A DNA stretch of 64,000 bases. Source: Oscillospiraceae bacterium (GTDB taxonomy: Bacteria > Bacillota > Clostridia > Oscillospirales > Ruminococcaceae). Shown here piece by piece: positions 9,699 to 18,045 of the stretch. Where the stretch lies: positions 1 to 64,000 of the forward strand of contig JAGUQX010000007.1 of assembly GCA_030153485.1 (NCBI GenBank). Reading direction: 5' to 3'. Under the pieces are notes generated by a model, which searched no databases, had not been told where the DNA came from, and saw nothing but the letters and a program-made list of their open reading frames with translations. Both the position numbers and the translations under genes were made by a program. How positions within the stretch are numbered: position 1 is the stretch's first letter; each line of letters starts with the position of its first letter.

Positions 9699-10752
9699 AA
9701 TCGCAGTTTAAAATATTTTTATCAAACTTATCTTTTTTAAATAATTTTTTTGCAGACTTTTCTACCTGTGATATACATTTTGGGTTTGTACATATTTTAT
9801 TTTCTAGTTCAAAAGCTTTGCTTATAGGAATGGTTATATTATCATGCATAAGTAAAACTATTAAAGCCATTCTAGCATAAACACCATATTTAAGTTGTTT
9901 AAAATAAACAGCCTTTTCATCAAAATCAAGATTTATATCTATTTCATTTGTTCTGGGTAAAGGATGTAAAATTTTCAAACTTTTTTTTGAATTAGATATT
10001 TTTTCTCTAGTTAATATATATTTATCTTTTTCTTGATTATATATAACTTTTGATTCAAATCTTTCTTTTTGAATACGTGTCATATATAATATATCCAATT
10101 CAGTCATATATTCATCTATTGATACAGTTTCTATATAGGAGCACTTATTTTGATCTAAAAATCTTCTTATATATTTTGGAATTTTAAGAGTATCACTAGA
10201 TATAAATATGAATTGATTATTTTTATATAATGAAAGAGATTTTATTAACGAATGAACGGTTCTTCCGTTTTTTAAATCTCCACAAAATCCAATAACTAAA
10301 TTATTTAAAGATTTGGTTTCTATATATATAGTTAATAGATCTGTCAAAGTTTGTGTTGGATGAAGGTGTCCTCCATCTCCAGCATTTATAACTGGTATAT
10401 CAGAAAAATATGAAGCAAGTTTTGCAGCACCTTCTAAAGAATGCCTAATAACCATTAAATCAGAGTATGCAGAAATAGTCTTGATTGTATCTGTAAAAGA
10501 TTCTCCTTTAGATATAGAAGTTTTTGAAGGGTTATCAAAACCAATATTATTTCCACCAAGCCTAATCATTGCGGTTTCAAAAGAAAGCATGGTTCTTGTT
10601 GAAGGTTCAAAAAATAGAGTTGCTATAATATTATTTTCCATTGATTTATAATAAAAATTATAATCTTTTTTTATTTTATAACCTAAATCTATGATTTTAT
10701 TAAGTTCTGTTATAGGAAATTCGGATAAATCGACTATATGATTTAAATTCAT
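9676..10752 (-). CDS. pyrB: Aspartate carbamoyltransferase fused to a PyrI-type zinc tail
   Basis: Condenses carbamoyl phosphate with aspartate in pyrimidine synthesis. The catalytic residues are present: STRT phosphate loop (next residue is Met where most enzymes have Arg), KGES lysine, IRHS, HLHPTQ, GRTVHS, RIQKERF and HPLPR. Residues 1 to about 310 match the usual catalytic chain length. The 358-residue protein then continues with C321-x4-C326-x23-C350-x2-C353 and 'CIS..E', the same cysteine spacing as the zinc domain of the regulatory chain PyrI, but without PyrI's nucleotide-binding domain. The start overlaps the stop of the upstream response regulator gene (ATGA), so the two are translationally coupled. 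No pyrI or other pyr gene is visible in the window. Confidence 0.93.
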   Translation of the reverse strand: MNLNHIVDLSEFPITELNKIIDLGYKIKKDYNFYYKSMENNIIATLFFEPSTRTMLSFETAMIRLGGNNIGFDNPSKTSISKGESFTDTIKTISAYSDLMVIRHSLEGAAKLASYFSDIPVINAGDGGHLHPTQTLTDLLTIYIETKSLNNLVIGFCGDLKNGRTVHSLIKSLSLYKNNQFIFISSDTLKIPKYIRRFLDQNKCSYIETVSIDEYMTELDILYMTRIQKERFESKVIYNQEKDKYILTREKISNSKKSLKILHPLPRTNEIDINLDFDEKAVYFKQLKYGVYARMALIVLLMHDNITIPISKAFELENKICTNPKCISQVEKSAKKLFKKDKFDKNILNCDYCDYLIY

Positions 10753-11504
10753 AAAACACCATCCTTATTTTGATTTCTATATATGTTTGGGGGACATCCA
10801 ATATATTTTCTAAATAATTTTGAAAAATGTGTAATATCAGAAAATCCTACCATACTTGCTATTTCAAAAACTTTATATTCTGCTTGTAAAAGCAATTTTT
10901 TTGATTTTTCTATCCTTATTCTATTTATAAGGTCATTAAAATTTGATCCAGAATGGCTATTAATAATTTTACTTAAATGCCAACTACTTATATAAGTTTT
11001 TTCTGCAACCTCTAAAAGAGTTAATTTTTTATTATAATTTAACTCTATATACTTTATAGCAGTTGTATAGATTAAATGACCAGCGTTAGAATCTTTTTTT
11101 CTTTTAGATAATTTTGAAGCTTTTATAGGATCTATAGAATAAATTAAATCAGATATTATATTTTCAAGCTCTTCTTTATCTTTTAGAGGAAATTCTATAA
11201 ATTTATTTACGCCTAAATTCAGTGCATTTTTTAGAGATATAAAATTTTTAGACTTGCTAATAAGTAATATTTTTGTATTAGGTAATGATGCTTTTATATT
11301 TAAAATATTTTCAGAAAAGTCTGTATTATCTAAAAAATAATCACATATAATAATATCTGGTTTATTTTCATTTATAATTTGGAAAGCGGTTGTGTAATTA
11401 TTTGCTAATGCAACAATTTCACAACCGTAATTTTCCCAAATTATATGATTTTTTATTATAGAAATGGTATTAAGAGATTCATTTATAATAACCAATTTAT
11501 ACAA
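10749..11504 (-). CDS. AraC-type response regulator (YesN-like)
   Basis: 251 residues. The N-terminal receiver domain (about 1-120) has the phospho-acceptor candidate D55 (IICDYF) and the late Lys (FPLKDKEE). The acidic pair that normally binds Mg2+ is replaced by N8-E9 (IINES), so phosphorylation may be weak or absent. The C-terminal ~100 residues form an AraC double helix-turn-helix (ISSWHLSKII..., EIASMVGFSDITHFSKLFRKYIG). Regulators of this class control neighbouring sugar ABC transporter operons; here it sits between the GH3 gene and pyrB. No partner histidine kinase gene is in the window. ATG 10752 of pyrB overlaps its stop by 4 nt. Confidence 0.88.
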   Translation of the reverse strand: MYKLVIINESLNTISIIKNHIIWENYGCEIVALANNYTTAFQIINENKPDIIICDYFLDNTDFSENILNIKASLPNTKILLISKSKNFISLKNALNLGVNKFIEFPLKDKEELENIISDLIYSIDPIKASKLSKRKKDSNAGHLIYTTAIKYIELNYNKKLTLLEVAEKTYISSWHLSKIINSHSGSNFNDLINRIRIEKSKKLLLQAEYKVFEIASMVGFSDITHFSKLFRKYIGCPPNIYRNQNKDGVL

Positions 11505-11511
11505 CTAACCA

Positions 11512-13032
11512 CTACTTCCTATTAAATAAATATTTTGCCAAACTTTCCATAGAATTTATAGTGTATTCAAAAGCATTTATATAATTATTACATTTAGGAA
11601 GCTCTTCTATATCATATGGTGTTTTCATAGAGATAATTGTCAAATTTTTAGAAGTTTCTAAAAGTTTAGTATATAAAACTCTTTGTCTACTATATAAATA
11701 TGCATCAGACATGATAAATATTATATTATCATAATTTGAAGATATTTCCAATAGTTTTTTTATTTGATTATCATCTATTTCGTGATTTATATCAATATTA
11801 TTGATTTTTTCTTTATTTGATAAATATTCTCCTAATGAAAGTTTATCGGGATCATCTTCAGCAGGGGTTGATGCAAATGGAATTACTGATATAAAAAGAG
11901 TTTTATCAGTAATATTCGGTTTTTCTCCAAATATTAATTTTATACTTTTTTCAGAGATGGCTCTGGATATTTTTATAGATTCTTTTTTAATAATATTTAT
12001 ATCAAAATTATTAGCTTTTATATTATTTTTTAATCTAAGTATTTTTTCTACTGATTTATCTATTATATTTTCATCTAGTTCACCAGATATAACGGCATCA
12101 TACACAGCAGTTACAGCACTTATTTGTTTTTCTTTTGTATGACTTATATCTATTATATTTGCTCCTGCTTCTATTGATTTTAGAATAGCTTTATTTATTC
12201 CTATATGTTTTGCAATTGCATCCATTTCAAAACAATCAGTAATTATTAATCCCTGATAACCTAATTCTTTTTCTAGAAGATCTGTAATTATTTTTTTAGA
12301 GCAAGATGCAGGGAACTTATCATCAATTTTTGATACTATTATATGGGAAATCATTATAGCTGGAAGATTGTTTTTAATTGCAGATATAAAAGGTTTTAAC
12401 TCTATAGATCTAAGCCTATCTAAATCATGATACACTACAGGAAGACCAAGGTGAGAATCTGTTTCTGTGTCTCCATGTCCTGGAAAATGTTTCCCTACAG
12501 ATATAATATCGGCCTTGTTAAAACCAGATATAACTGAATCACCCATATCACAAACAACCTCTGTTTTATCAGAAAAAGCTCTAATTCCTATTACAGGATT
12601 TTTATAATTGGTGTTTATATCAAGAACAGGTGAAATATTCATATTAACACCAATATCAAGTAATTCTTTTCCTAAATTAAACGCATAATCAAAAGCTAAA
12701 TCTTTATCATTCACACTTCCTACAGACATATTTCCTGGGAAATTTGTAGTTATATCTTTGAATCTTGAAACCATACCACTTTCTTCATCTGATGCAATAA
12801 AAGGTTTTATATTTAAATATTGATTTGTCAAATCATTTAAATCTGCACATAATTTTTTTATTTGATTGTAATTTTTTATATTTCTTTTGAAAAGTATAAA
12901 ATTTCCTATACAATATTCGCTTGTAAGCACGCATATGTCGTCATTTATATCTGTTCCATTAAATCCACAGATTAGCATTTGTCCTATTTTTTGCTTCAAG
13001 GTTAAATTTTTTATATTTAACAATACAATCAA
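11512..13032 (-). CDS. nagZ: Glycoside hydrolase family 3 beta-N-acetylhexosaminidase (NagZ-like)
   Basis: 506 residues without a signal peptide, so probably cytoplasmic. The GH3 barrel carries KHFPGHGDTETDSH, the NagZ-type loop whose Asp-His pair acts as acid/base, and the nucleophile motif ITDCFEMDA. About 170 further residues form a C-terminal domain, longer than minimal NagZ. It should remove terminal N-acetylglucosamine from imported chito-oligosaccharides or muropeptides. The start is uncertain: TTG 13032 (listed) or TTG 13023, with only a weak GAG ribosome site. It follows the permease gene by 19 nt and lies in the same operon as the transporter. Confidence 0.88.
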   Translation of the reverse strand: MIVLLNIKNLTLKQKIGQMLICGFNGTDINDDICVLTSEYCIGNFILFKRNIKNYNQIKKLCADLNDLTNQYLNIKPFIASDEESGMVSRFKDITTNFPGNMSVGSVNDKDLAFDYAFNLGKELLDIGVNMNISPVLDINTNYKNPVIGIRAFSDKTEVVCDMGDSVISGFNKADIISVGKHFPGHGDTETDSHLGLPVVYHDLDRLRSIELKPFISAIKNNLPAIMISHIIVSKIDDKFPASCSKKIITDLLEKELGYQGLIITDCFEMDAIAKHIGINKAILKSIEAGANIIDISHTKEKQISAVTAVYDAVISGELDENIIDKSVEKILRLKNNIKANNFDINIIKKESIKISRAISEKSIKLIFGEKPNITDKTLFISVIPFASTPAEDDPDKLSLGEYLSNKEKINNIDINHEIDDNQIKKLLEISSNYDNIIFIMSDAYLYSRQRVLYTKLLETSKNLTIISMKTPYDIEELPKCNNYINAFEYTINSMESLAKYLFNRK

Positions 13033-13051
13033 CTCATTTCTAAAAATATAC

Positions 13052-13888
13052 TTATCCTTTTACAGCTCCAGCGGTTAAACCTTTTATTATATTTTTTTGT
13101 AAAAACATATATACGATAAGAACAGGAATTATAACTAAAACAACAGCAGATGCCATTAGTCCAAAGTCTATTCCAAATTGTGAACTTATTTCATTTAATA
13201 AAGCAGATATAGTATATGATTCCTTTTGTCTAAGTATAATTATTTGTGTAAAAAGGTCATTATACGACCATAAAAATGTAAAAATAGCTACAGAAGATAG
13301 AACTGGTCTTGATATAGGAAGAATTATTTTATAATATATTTGAAAAGTATTGCATCCCTCAATAAAAGCACTTTCTTCTAGTTCTAAAGGAAGAGAAGAC
13401 ATAAAACCCATCATAACAATGATAGCAAATGATATGTTTCCTGCTATTTGAATAAGTATTACTCCTAGATGTGTGTTTATTAAATTTAATCCTAAAATAA
13501 GTTTGAAAACAGGTATAATCGTTGCGAATATTGGAAACATAAGGCTTCCTAAAAATAACATAGATATAAGAGGTTTTAGTTTAAAGTTAAATCTAGTTAA
13601 TGCATAAGAGGCAAGACTTCCAAAAAATAGAACGAAAAACATAGTAGAACCAGCTATTAAAAAGCTATTCATATACGCTCTAAATATATTCTGTTTTTCA
13701 AAAGCATTTATATAATTTTGAAATGTAGGGGAAGCAGGTAGTGAGAAAGAATTGTTTAAAATTTCTGAGGATGTCTTAAATGAATTTATAAAGACCCAAA
13801 TAAATGGAAAGATAGTTGTTATTGCCCATAAAATAAGGATGGCGTATATAAAAAACATTGATAAACTTTTTGTTGTCTTTTGTTTCAT
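13052..13888 (-). CDS. Carbohydrate ABC transporter permease, MalG type
   Basis: 278 residues with six predicted membrane segments. The cytoplasmic EAA loop that docks the ATPase reads ESAFIEGCNTFQIYYKIILP. The N-terminus TTIFPFIWVFINSFK and the C-terminal Q(K)xIIKGLTAGAVKG are typical of CUT1 sugar permeases. It pairs with the MalF-type permease 18 nt upstream. No ATPase gene is present in the operon; CUT1 systems of Firmicutes often share a general MsmK/UgpC-type ATPase encoded elsewhere. Confidence 0.92.
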   Translation of the reverse strand: MKQKTTKSLSMFFIYAILILWAITTIFPFIWVFINSFKTSSEILNNSFSLPASPTFQNYINAFEKQNIFRAYMNSFLIAGSTMFFVLFFGSLASYALTRFNFKLKPLISMLFLGSLMFPIFATIIPVFKLILGLNLINTHLGVILIQIAGNISFAIIVMMGFMSSLPLELEESAFIEGCNTFQIYYKIILPISRPVLSSVAIFTFLWSYNDLFTQIIILRQKESYTISALLNEISSQFGIDFGLMASAVVLVIIPVLIVYMFLQKNIIKGLTAGAVKG

Positions 13889-13906
13889 TGATATATTTCC
13901 TCTCTT

Positions 13907-14776
13907 CTAATATTCTTTTTGTTTTAGGAATTTGTTAACAATTTGAGAGAAAACAATTCCAAGAACAACTATCATTAACGCAATTGTTGATCCATAATCA
14001 ACATTACCTTCTCTAAATGTTGCGTAATACATATATGTACCTGTAAAATGGGTGATTCCATTAGGCGCTCCATTTGGAGCAATAATCCAAGGAAGGTCAA
14101 AAACTTTTAAAGAACCTGTTATTGAAAGAATAACACAAACTTTTATAACATTTGATAAAAGTGGAAGAGTTATATAAAAAACTCTTTTAAATCCAGTTGC
14201 ACCATCAATAGCTGCAGATTCATAAACATCTGTAGGTATATTGTTTAATCCAGTTAAAAGTATGACAAAATAAAAACCTATATATTGCCAAATAACAGGA
14301 ATTATAATCATGGTTAATGCTGTTTCTTTGGAAAGCCATAAAACAGGATCTAATCCAAAAGCACCAAGTATTTGATTTAGCATACCGCCATTAAAAGCAT
14401 AAAAAAGATTAAACATTAGACCTATAGCTGTTGCTGAAATTATTATAGGGAAGAAAAAAACAGTTCTAAAAAAGTTTGCACCTTTTTTTATTGCATCTAC
14501 AAGAATTGCTAAAACTAAAGCAATTCCAACTTGAAAAACTATAGTTAAAACCATCATTAATAATGAATTATAAAGAGCTGTTTTTATTAAAGGGTCTTTA
14601 AATAAAGTTATATAATTTGATAATCCCAAAAATTCTCCGGGTTTTGCAGCTAGACCTTTAATTTCAAAAAAACTGTTAAATATATTTAAGAAAAAAGGAA
14701 TATATAAAAAGACTAGTACAAAAAAAACTGCTGGAAAAATAAATGCAAAAGCAATTCTCTTACTTTTATAGATCAT
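13907..14776 (-). CDS. Carbohydrate ABC transporter permease, MalF type
   Basis: About 289 residues with six predicted membrane segments and the EAA loop YESAAIDGATGFKRVFYITL. The frame is open back to 14833, but the upstream extension has no family resemblance; AGGA lies about 11 nt before ATG 14776, giving the expected MIYKSKRIAFAFIFP start. It forms the heterodimeric membrane channel with the MalG-type partner. It lies 75 nt downstream of the solute-binding lipoprotein gene. Confidence 0.92.
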   Translation of the reverse strand: MIYKSKRIAFAFIFPAVFFVLVFLYIPFFLNIFNSFFEIKGLAAKPGEFLGLSNYITLFKDPLIKTALYNSLLMMVLTIVFQVGIALVLAILVDAIKKGANFFRTVFFFPIIISATAIGLMFNLFYAFNGGMLNQILGAFGLDPVLWLSKETALTMIIIPVIWQYIGFYFVILLTGLNNIPTDVYESAAIDGATGFKRVFYITLPLLSNVIKVCVILSITGSLKVFDLPWIIAPNGAPNGITHFTGTYMYYATFREGNVDYGSTIALMIVVLGIVFSQIVNKFLKQKEY

Positions 14777-14851
14777 ATTACAACACATCCTATAATTATA
14801 TTTTATACAAATATGGAAGCTTATATAAAGCAACCATATTTATATTATAGA

Positions 14852-16105
14852 TTATTTGTTTTTTGTAACTAATTCTGATAGAACATCATCAATTTTTTTA
14901 CTTCCGTCAGAAACACCACTTATACTAGAAACTAAAGAGTTCCATGCTTCTTTAGAAAGTCTAGAGTCCATAGGCATAACGATTTCAGAAGCTTTATTAG
15001 ATAATTCAACTCCTTGTTGGATTAGAATAGAAGTGTCATTATCAAGTTTTATATCAGCAGCAGGAGCTCCAGCAACTTTTGCAAATTTTGCAATAGACTC
15101 ATTAGAAGTCATCGCTGTAACAAATTTTATAGCTGCTTCTCTTTTATCATTATTATCCCAAGCTTTTCTTGTTATATAAAATCCTGTAGAAAATCCACCA
15201 ATAATACCAGTAGGAGATTTTACAGATCCGTCCATAGCAGGGAAAGGATATAATTTAGTTGTTTTTTGGTTTGGAACACCTCCAGCAAACCATGAACCAT
15301 CAACAACCATAGCGGATTTTCCTTCTTTAAAAGAATTTCCAGTTATAGGATCTTGTGTTGCGGCTACATCTTTAGAAAAAGCTCCCATATCTCTTAAAGT
15401 TTTAAACATTTCTAATCCTTTTTTCCAACTAGCAGGAACTTGATCTATTGTTTTTGGATTTACTCCATGATCGGATGATCCGCCAGCAGAATAGATAAGA
15501 TTTTCTATTAAATAATGTGGAACATCAGCAAAGCTGGCAGCAATAGGAGTTATATCAGTTTTTGCAAAAATTTCTACCGCTTTTATAAACGAATCCCAAT
15601 CAGTTGGTAGAGGAGCATTATGTTTTTCAAATAAATCTTCATTTATGTATAATCCTTCAAAAAAACCTCTTACAGGAACAGCATAAGTTTTTCCATCTGA
15701 TTCTTTCATAAATTTCATTGCATTATCTGTAATATTTAGTGCGTAATTTGGAAATTCTTCTCTAATTTCTTCAATAGATACAAATTTATCATCTTTTAAT
15801 AAATCTTCAACTTCAGAACCAGTGAAATAAAATATAACATCTGGCTCGTTTCCAGAAGCAAAATCTGCTAATATTTTAGCTTTCCATTCCTCGTTAGTTG
15901 TAGAGGATTCATCTTTTATTTTAAGGTCAATTTGATCTTTAAGACCATCTAATATAGATTTATAATCAACAGCAGATGGATCTGTTCCTCCAAACATACT
16001 TACAGTCCTTAGTTCAGAAGATTTTCCGCCATTACCACATCCAGCAAGTATAGATAAACTTAATGATAGTGCAAGAACAATAGATAATATTCTCTTGAAT
16101 TTCAT
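14852..16105 (-). CDS. Carbohydrate ABC transporter solute-binding lipoprotein
   Basis: 417 residues with a lipoprotein signal (hydrophobic core then LAGC; Cys22 or so). The family-1 extracellular binding fold is recognisable from GMxEEWKAKxLADFASGNEPDVI-type and GKxYAVP/GxxxGLYINEDLF segments, and from the VDGSWFAGG and GFYITRKA stretches. It captures the sugar outside the membrane and delivers it to the two permeases that follow. The neighbouring GH3 hexosaminidase suggests a GlcNAc-containing oligosaccharide as ligand; this is inference. It is the first gene of the operon, and its low AT-coding bias compared with neighbours suggests high expression. Confidence 0.92.
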   Translation of the reverse strand: MKFKRILSIVLALSLSLSILAGCGNGGKSSELRTVSMFGGTDPSAVDYKSILDGLKDQIDLKIKDESSTTNEEWKAKILADFASGNEPDVIFYFTGSEVEDLLKDDKFVSIEEIREEFPNYALNITDNAMKFMKESDGKTYAVPVRGFFEGLYINEDLFEKHNAPLPTDWDSFIKAVEIFAKTDITPIAASFADVPHYLIENLIYSAGGSSDHGVNPKTIDQVPASWKKGLEMFKTLRDMGAFSKDVAATQDPITGNSFKEGKSAMVVDGSWFAGGVPNQKTTKLYPFPAMDGSVKSPTGIIGGFSTGFYITRKAWDNNDKREAAIKFVTAMTSNESIAKFAKVAGAPAADIKLDNDTSILIQQGVELSNKASEIVMPMDSRLSKEAWNSLVSSISGVSDGSKKIDDVLSELVTKNK

Positions 16106-16818
16106 ATAGACACCGCTTTCTTAAAATTATTAAATAAGGTTTATAGGTATAAATGTATATTATAATATATTTATACAGAAACAAAGTATACATTTATATT
16201 AGATATTTATATTATACATAGTAATATTACATAAATAAACTAGCCAAACTTGTTATTATTTGGTTTTTTTTGCTATCTTATCTAATTTTTACATAAAAAC
16301 ATCATATATTTATGATAAAATAACTTTAAAACCCTGTATATTAAAAATACAATATAGATATTTAATATTATATTAGTTAATTTGTATAAATATAATATAA
16401 ATATCATTTTATTTTAGTGTATTAAATTAAACTAACTACGATAAATACCATCATATAAAAATAAAATTATGCTTTTACCTGGCATAATTTAGTACCTACT
16501 TATATATATTTTACACTCACGATAGTCTTTTACTTGTTTTGAAAAAAATGAATATAATTTCCAATATTGGCAAACTTTATTTTTGATAAATACAGTAAAT
16601 TTTTCTATGGTTTTTTTAATTTTAAAATAAGAACGATAGCTTTTATAGAAAGCTATCGTTCTTATTTGGCAATAGATATCGGTTGTAATACTTCTTTTAG
16701 TCACTAGTATTTAAAACTATATAGTTTCAAAATTAAACCACTGATGGTAGTCTTTATAAAAGTCTGAAACTTTATTAGAAAGTCAGCATTTTGCTTTGAT
16801 GAAGAGTAATATTTCAAA
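16106..16818. other. 713-bp gap upstream of the sugar operon; no convincing gene
   Basis: The right-hand side of 16106-16210 contains AT-rich promoter-like sequence for the sugar operon (minus-strand TATAAT-like elements near 16160). The middle is featureless A+T. A small inverted repeat lies at 16464-16490 and a strong one at 16625-16667. A 71-codon minus-strand open frame (16489-16704) crosses the strong hairpin, lacks a ribosome site and resembles no family I know, so I do not call it. The base composition changes near 16680-16820, where the less AT-rich hcp segment begins. Confidence 0.6.
16625..16667. terminator. Perfect 19-bp-stem hairpin, possible bidirectional terminator
   Basis: AAATAAGAACGATAGCTTT and its exact complement are separated by 5 nt (TATAG). 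The outer arms give T-runs in either direction (TTATTT). It lies about 150 nt beyond the hcp stop codon, on the transcript side. It could terminate hcp, mark the end of an acquired segment, or be a relic of a small mobile element. Confidence 0.55.
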
Positions 16819-17907
16819 CTATTTCAAAATTTTCTTCAAATCTTGCTCTGGCGTGGAAATAGGAGTGAGGTTGAATTTTTCTACAAGTACATTTAATATA
16901 TTGGGTGATAGAAACGCTGGTAGAGTTGGACCAACATAGATGTTTTGAATTCCAAGTGCGAATAGTGTCAGCAAAATACACACTGCTTTTTGTTCATACC
17001 ATGACAAAATCAAACTGAGAGGTAACTCATTTACGGAACATTCAAATGCTTCAGATAACGCAATCGCAACCTTGATTGCACCGTAAGCATCGTTACATTG
17101 TCCCATATCCATGATTCGTGGTAGTCCTCCTATTTCACCAAAATCCAAATCGTTGAATCGAAATTTTCCACAACCTAGGGTTAGTATGATGGAGTCTTTC
17201 GGTGCTTGTTTTACAAATTCTGTGTAATAATTTCGTCCTGGAGCAGCACCATCACATCCTCCTACAAGGAAAAAACGTTTGATTGCTCCAGATTTTACGG
17301 CATCTACAACCTTGTCTGCAACTGATAAAATCGTTCCATGTCCAAATCCTGTTGTAAGCGAATCTCCACCGTTAATGCCTGTCATAGATTTTACATTTTC
17401 ATATCCGCCGAGTGCTAATGATTTTTCGATAACAGGCGTAAAATCTTTCTCTCCATCAATATGTATAATGCTTGGATACCTTACCAACGAAGTTGTGAAA
17501 ACACAATCGCTGTAACTATCACGAACTGGCATAATACAATTGGTTGTGAATAATATAGAGGCTGGCAGATCTTTAAACTCTTTTTGTTGATTTTGCCATG
17601 CTGTACCGAAATTACCTTTTAGGTGCGAAAATGCTTTTAGTTTTGGGTAAGCATGACAGGGTAACATCTCGCCATGTGTGTAGATGTTGATTCCTTTTCC
17701 TTCAGTTTGTTTCAATAATAAATACATATCATGCAAATCATGCCCCGTTACCACAATAAAAGGTCCTGACTCAATGTTGGTAGTTACTGTTGTTGGCGTT
17801 GGCGTGCCATAGGTTTCGCTGGTTTTACCGCATACACCTACAGTTGTGCAGCCAGTATTTTTTGCGGTTTGTGCACATTGAAAACAAAACATTTTTGACA
17901 TATTCAT
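16819..17907 (-). CDS. hcp: Hybrid-cluster protein (hydroxylamine / NO reductase) with large internal deletion
   Basis: Hybrid-cluster proteins reduce NO or hydroxylamine in anaerobes. The N-terminal cubane cysteines C8, C11, C20 and C26 are present (CFQCAQ...GVCGK). All hybrid-cluster ligands follow: H56 (GHDL), E80 (THGEML), C124 (TTNC), then Cys in GGCDG, LGCGK and MGQCND, and Glu/Lys in WYEQKAV. The protein is 362 residues against about 550 for class I. H56, E80 and C124 keep the spacing of H244, E268 and C312 of the Desulfovibrio enzyme, so about 188 residues, most of the helical domain, are missing right after GVCGKTSE. Class III (archaeal/Thermotoga type) proteins have a smaller deletion there. 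Codons are far less AT-rich than neighbours, suggesting transfer. A palindromic operator and a broken Crp/Fnr gene lie upstream. Confidence 0.9.
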   Translation of the reverse strand: MNMSKMFCFQCAQTAKNTGCTTVGVCGKTSETYGTPTPTTVTTNIESGPFIVVTGHDLHDMYLLLKQTEGKGINIYTHGEMLPCHAYPKLKAFSHLKGNFGTAWQNQQKEFKDLPASILFTTNCIMPVRDSYSDCVFTTSLVRYPSIIHIDGEKDFTPVIEKSLALGGYENVKSMTGINGGDSLTTGFGHGTILSVADKVVDAVKSGAIKRFFLVGGCDGAAPGRNYYTEFVKQAPKDSIILTLGCGKFRFNDLDFGEIGGLPRIMDMGQCNDAYGAIKVAIALSEAFECSVNELPLSLILSWYEQKAVCILLTLFALGIQNIYVGPTLPAFLSPNILNVLVEKFNLTPISTPEQDLKKILK

Positions 17908-18013
17908 TCTTCTTCATTTATTGCGAATAATTTACAGATTTTCGAGCTTTTATCTTGATATTTTCTGGTTATCTTGTTATTGTACCTTATAATAACACAG
18001 TAAAAGTTAATTG

Positions 18014-18033
18014 TATGTTGCATTTGCAACATA
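18014..18033. promoter_or_regulatory. Crp/Fnr-type palindromic operator between hcp and its regulator
   Basis: TATGTTGCA-TT-TGCAACATA is a perfect 9-bp inverted repeat with a 2-bp centre. It lies 12 nt before the start of the Crp/Fnr-like gene and about 45-50 bp upstream of a likely hcp start point (minus-strand TATAAG at 17986-17991 or TACAAT at 17979-17984), near the activating position used by Crp/Fnr proteins. Known HcpR/Crp-type regulators bind symmetrical sites of this size upstream of hcp. The role is inferred. Confidence 0.65.
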
Positions 18034-18045
18034 GGGAGAATGACT

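Noticed and set aside
16489..16704. 71-codon minus-strand frame between the sugar operon and hcp
   Set aside because: It crosses a perfect hairpin, lacks a ribosome site and shows no recognisable domain.
17279..17515. Plus-strand frame inside hcp
   Set aside because: Antisense to a clear hcp coding region with intact cluster ligands.
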